Of a DNA stretch of 64,000 nt, positions 63,713 through 64,000 are shown in pieces. The notes beneath the pieces are model-generated. The model was given only the letters and a program-made list of their open reading frames with translations, did not search any database and was not told the DNA's origin. Position 1 is the first letter of the stretch. Every line of letters starts with the position of its first letter. This stretch comes from Betaproteobacteria bacterium. GTDB lineage: Bacteria > Pseudomonadota > Gammaproteobacteria > Burkholderiales > Burkholderiaceae_D. The translations under genes and the position numbers were made by a program. The stretch lies in the NCBI GenBank assembly GCA_025356395.1, contig JANXTA010000064.1, forward strand, positions 62,001-126,000. The letters run 5' to 3'.

Positions 63713-64000
63713 ATGAATAGCCTGAACACGAGGCATTGCCTGTTCGCCGTTTCCATCGTCGCCGCGGCGCTGTGCGCCTCGTCGGCGTTCGCGCAGGGGG
63801 TAGACCCGTCGCCCCGCGGCCGCACGCCCGGTCCCGCGGGACGCACCGCGCCGCCGCGTCCGCAGCCGAAGTCCGCGGATGTCGCGCCGGCCAACGCGGT
63901 CCCGGTGGCGACGCCGACCGAAACCCAGAAGACCCTCGATCAGATCGCCGCCGTCGTCAACGGCGAGGTGATCACGCGGCTCGAGGTCAAGGATCGCATC
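63713..64000 (+). CDS. surA: SurA periplasmic peptidyl-prolyl isomerase/chaperone, N-terminal part
   Basis: 96 codons, running off the window end. MNSLNTRHCLFAVSIVAAAL is a signal peptide. A Pro/Ala-rich linker (GRTPGPAGRTAPPRPQPKSA) is followed by KTLDQIAAVVNGEVITRLEV, the start of the SurA N-terminal domain. Downstream of lptD, as in most Proteobacteria; it folds barrels such as LptD. The linker before the chaperone domain is longer than in E. coli. Confidence 0.88.
   Translation, partial: MNSLNTRHCLFAVSIVAAALCASSAFAQGVDPSPRGRTPGPAGRTAPPRPQPKSADVAPANAVPVATPTETQKTLDQIAAVVNGEVITRLEVKDRI

Overview
This window comes from a high-GC Gram-negative bacterium, most likely a betaproteobacterium of the Burkholderiales or a close neighbour. 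The strongest signs are the gene set dusB-fis-purH-ruvC-ruvA-ruvB, the kynU-kynA operon beside a bifunctional salicylyl/2-aminobenzoyl-CoA 5-hydroxylase, the ubiH-murU-amgK | lptD-surA block, and a PEP-CTERM protein. This placement is inferred from gene content; no rRNA or tRNA gene was seen.

Layout. (1) 1-9051: end of purK, tsaC, a lipoprotein, a BrnT-like toxin with its antitoxin, a two-subunit molybdenum hydroxylase (IorA/IorB type), gamma-glutamyltransferase, a small HEYFH putative metallopeptidase and glutaryl-CoA dehydrogenase. (2) 9162-15596, accessory stretch: an integron integrase cut by an IS3-family remnant, then a run of small plus-strand genes (NTF2-like, VOC, lipoprotein, GNAT, TspO, DUF6572, methyltransferase, DUF4345, GNAT), several broken by a single stop or an internal deletion. 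(3) 15616-20654: tryptophan catabolism, kynU-kynA-ridA transcribed away from the aryl-CoA hydroxylase, with a palindrome between them. (4) 20853-23665: a decayed Phd/zeta toxin module, a TonB-like proline-rich protein and an EamA transporter. (5) 23655-30155: a compact, probably MarR-controlled catabolic island. A MarR regulator, a carboxymuconolactone-decarboxylase-like protein and a flavin reductase lie on the minus strand. A NicX-like ring-cleaving dioxygenase, an alpha/beta hydrolase, an unusual acyl-CoA-dehydrogenase-fold protein and a CoA ligase form a tightly coupled plus-strand operon. This is the best candidate for an undescribed pathway.

(6) 30184-35279: pdxH, an ECF sigma/anti-sigma/secreted-repeat lipoprotein set, TolC, rhodanese and a Pcm-like methyltransferase. 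(7) 35280-39370: a repeat-bearing intergenic region, a TPP riboswitch (variant) ahead of thiC, and a TIGR03118-type PEP-CTERM protein. (8) 39602-43061: a fully decayed heavy-metal RND efflux operon. (9) 43058-57794: corA, an S9 peptidase, map, then the ruvB-ruvA-ruvC-purH-fis-dusB series. That series is interrupted by two toxin-antitoxin modules, an M61 peptidase pseudogene, a diguanylate cyclase, a hypothetical gene and a peroxiredoxin. (10) 58019-64000: ubiH, murU, amgK and, divergently, lptD and the start of surA.

How the genes work together. KynA and KynU turn tryptophan metabolites into anthranilate (the formamidase is not here), and the 18243 gene product attacks the CoA thioester of anthranilate. 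The 25510-30155 operon has the parts for activation to CoA, flavin-dependent oxidation, extradiol-like ring opening and hydrolysis. AmgK and MurU recycle cell-wall sugars, and LptD and SurA serve outer-membrane assembly. Pseudogenes are frequent: integrase, transposase, DUF6572, GNAT, zeta toxin, the RND triad and the M61 peptidase.
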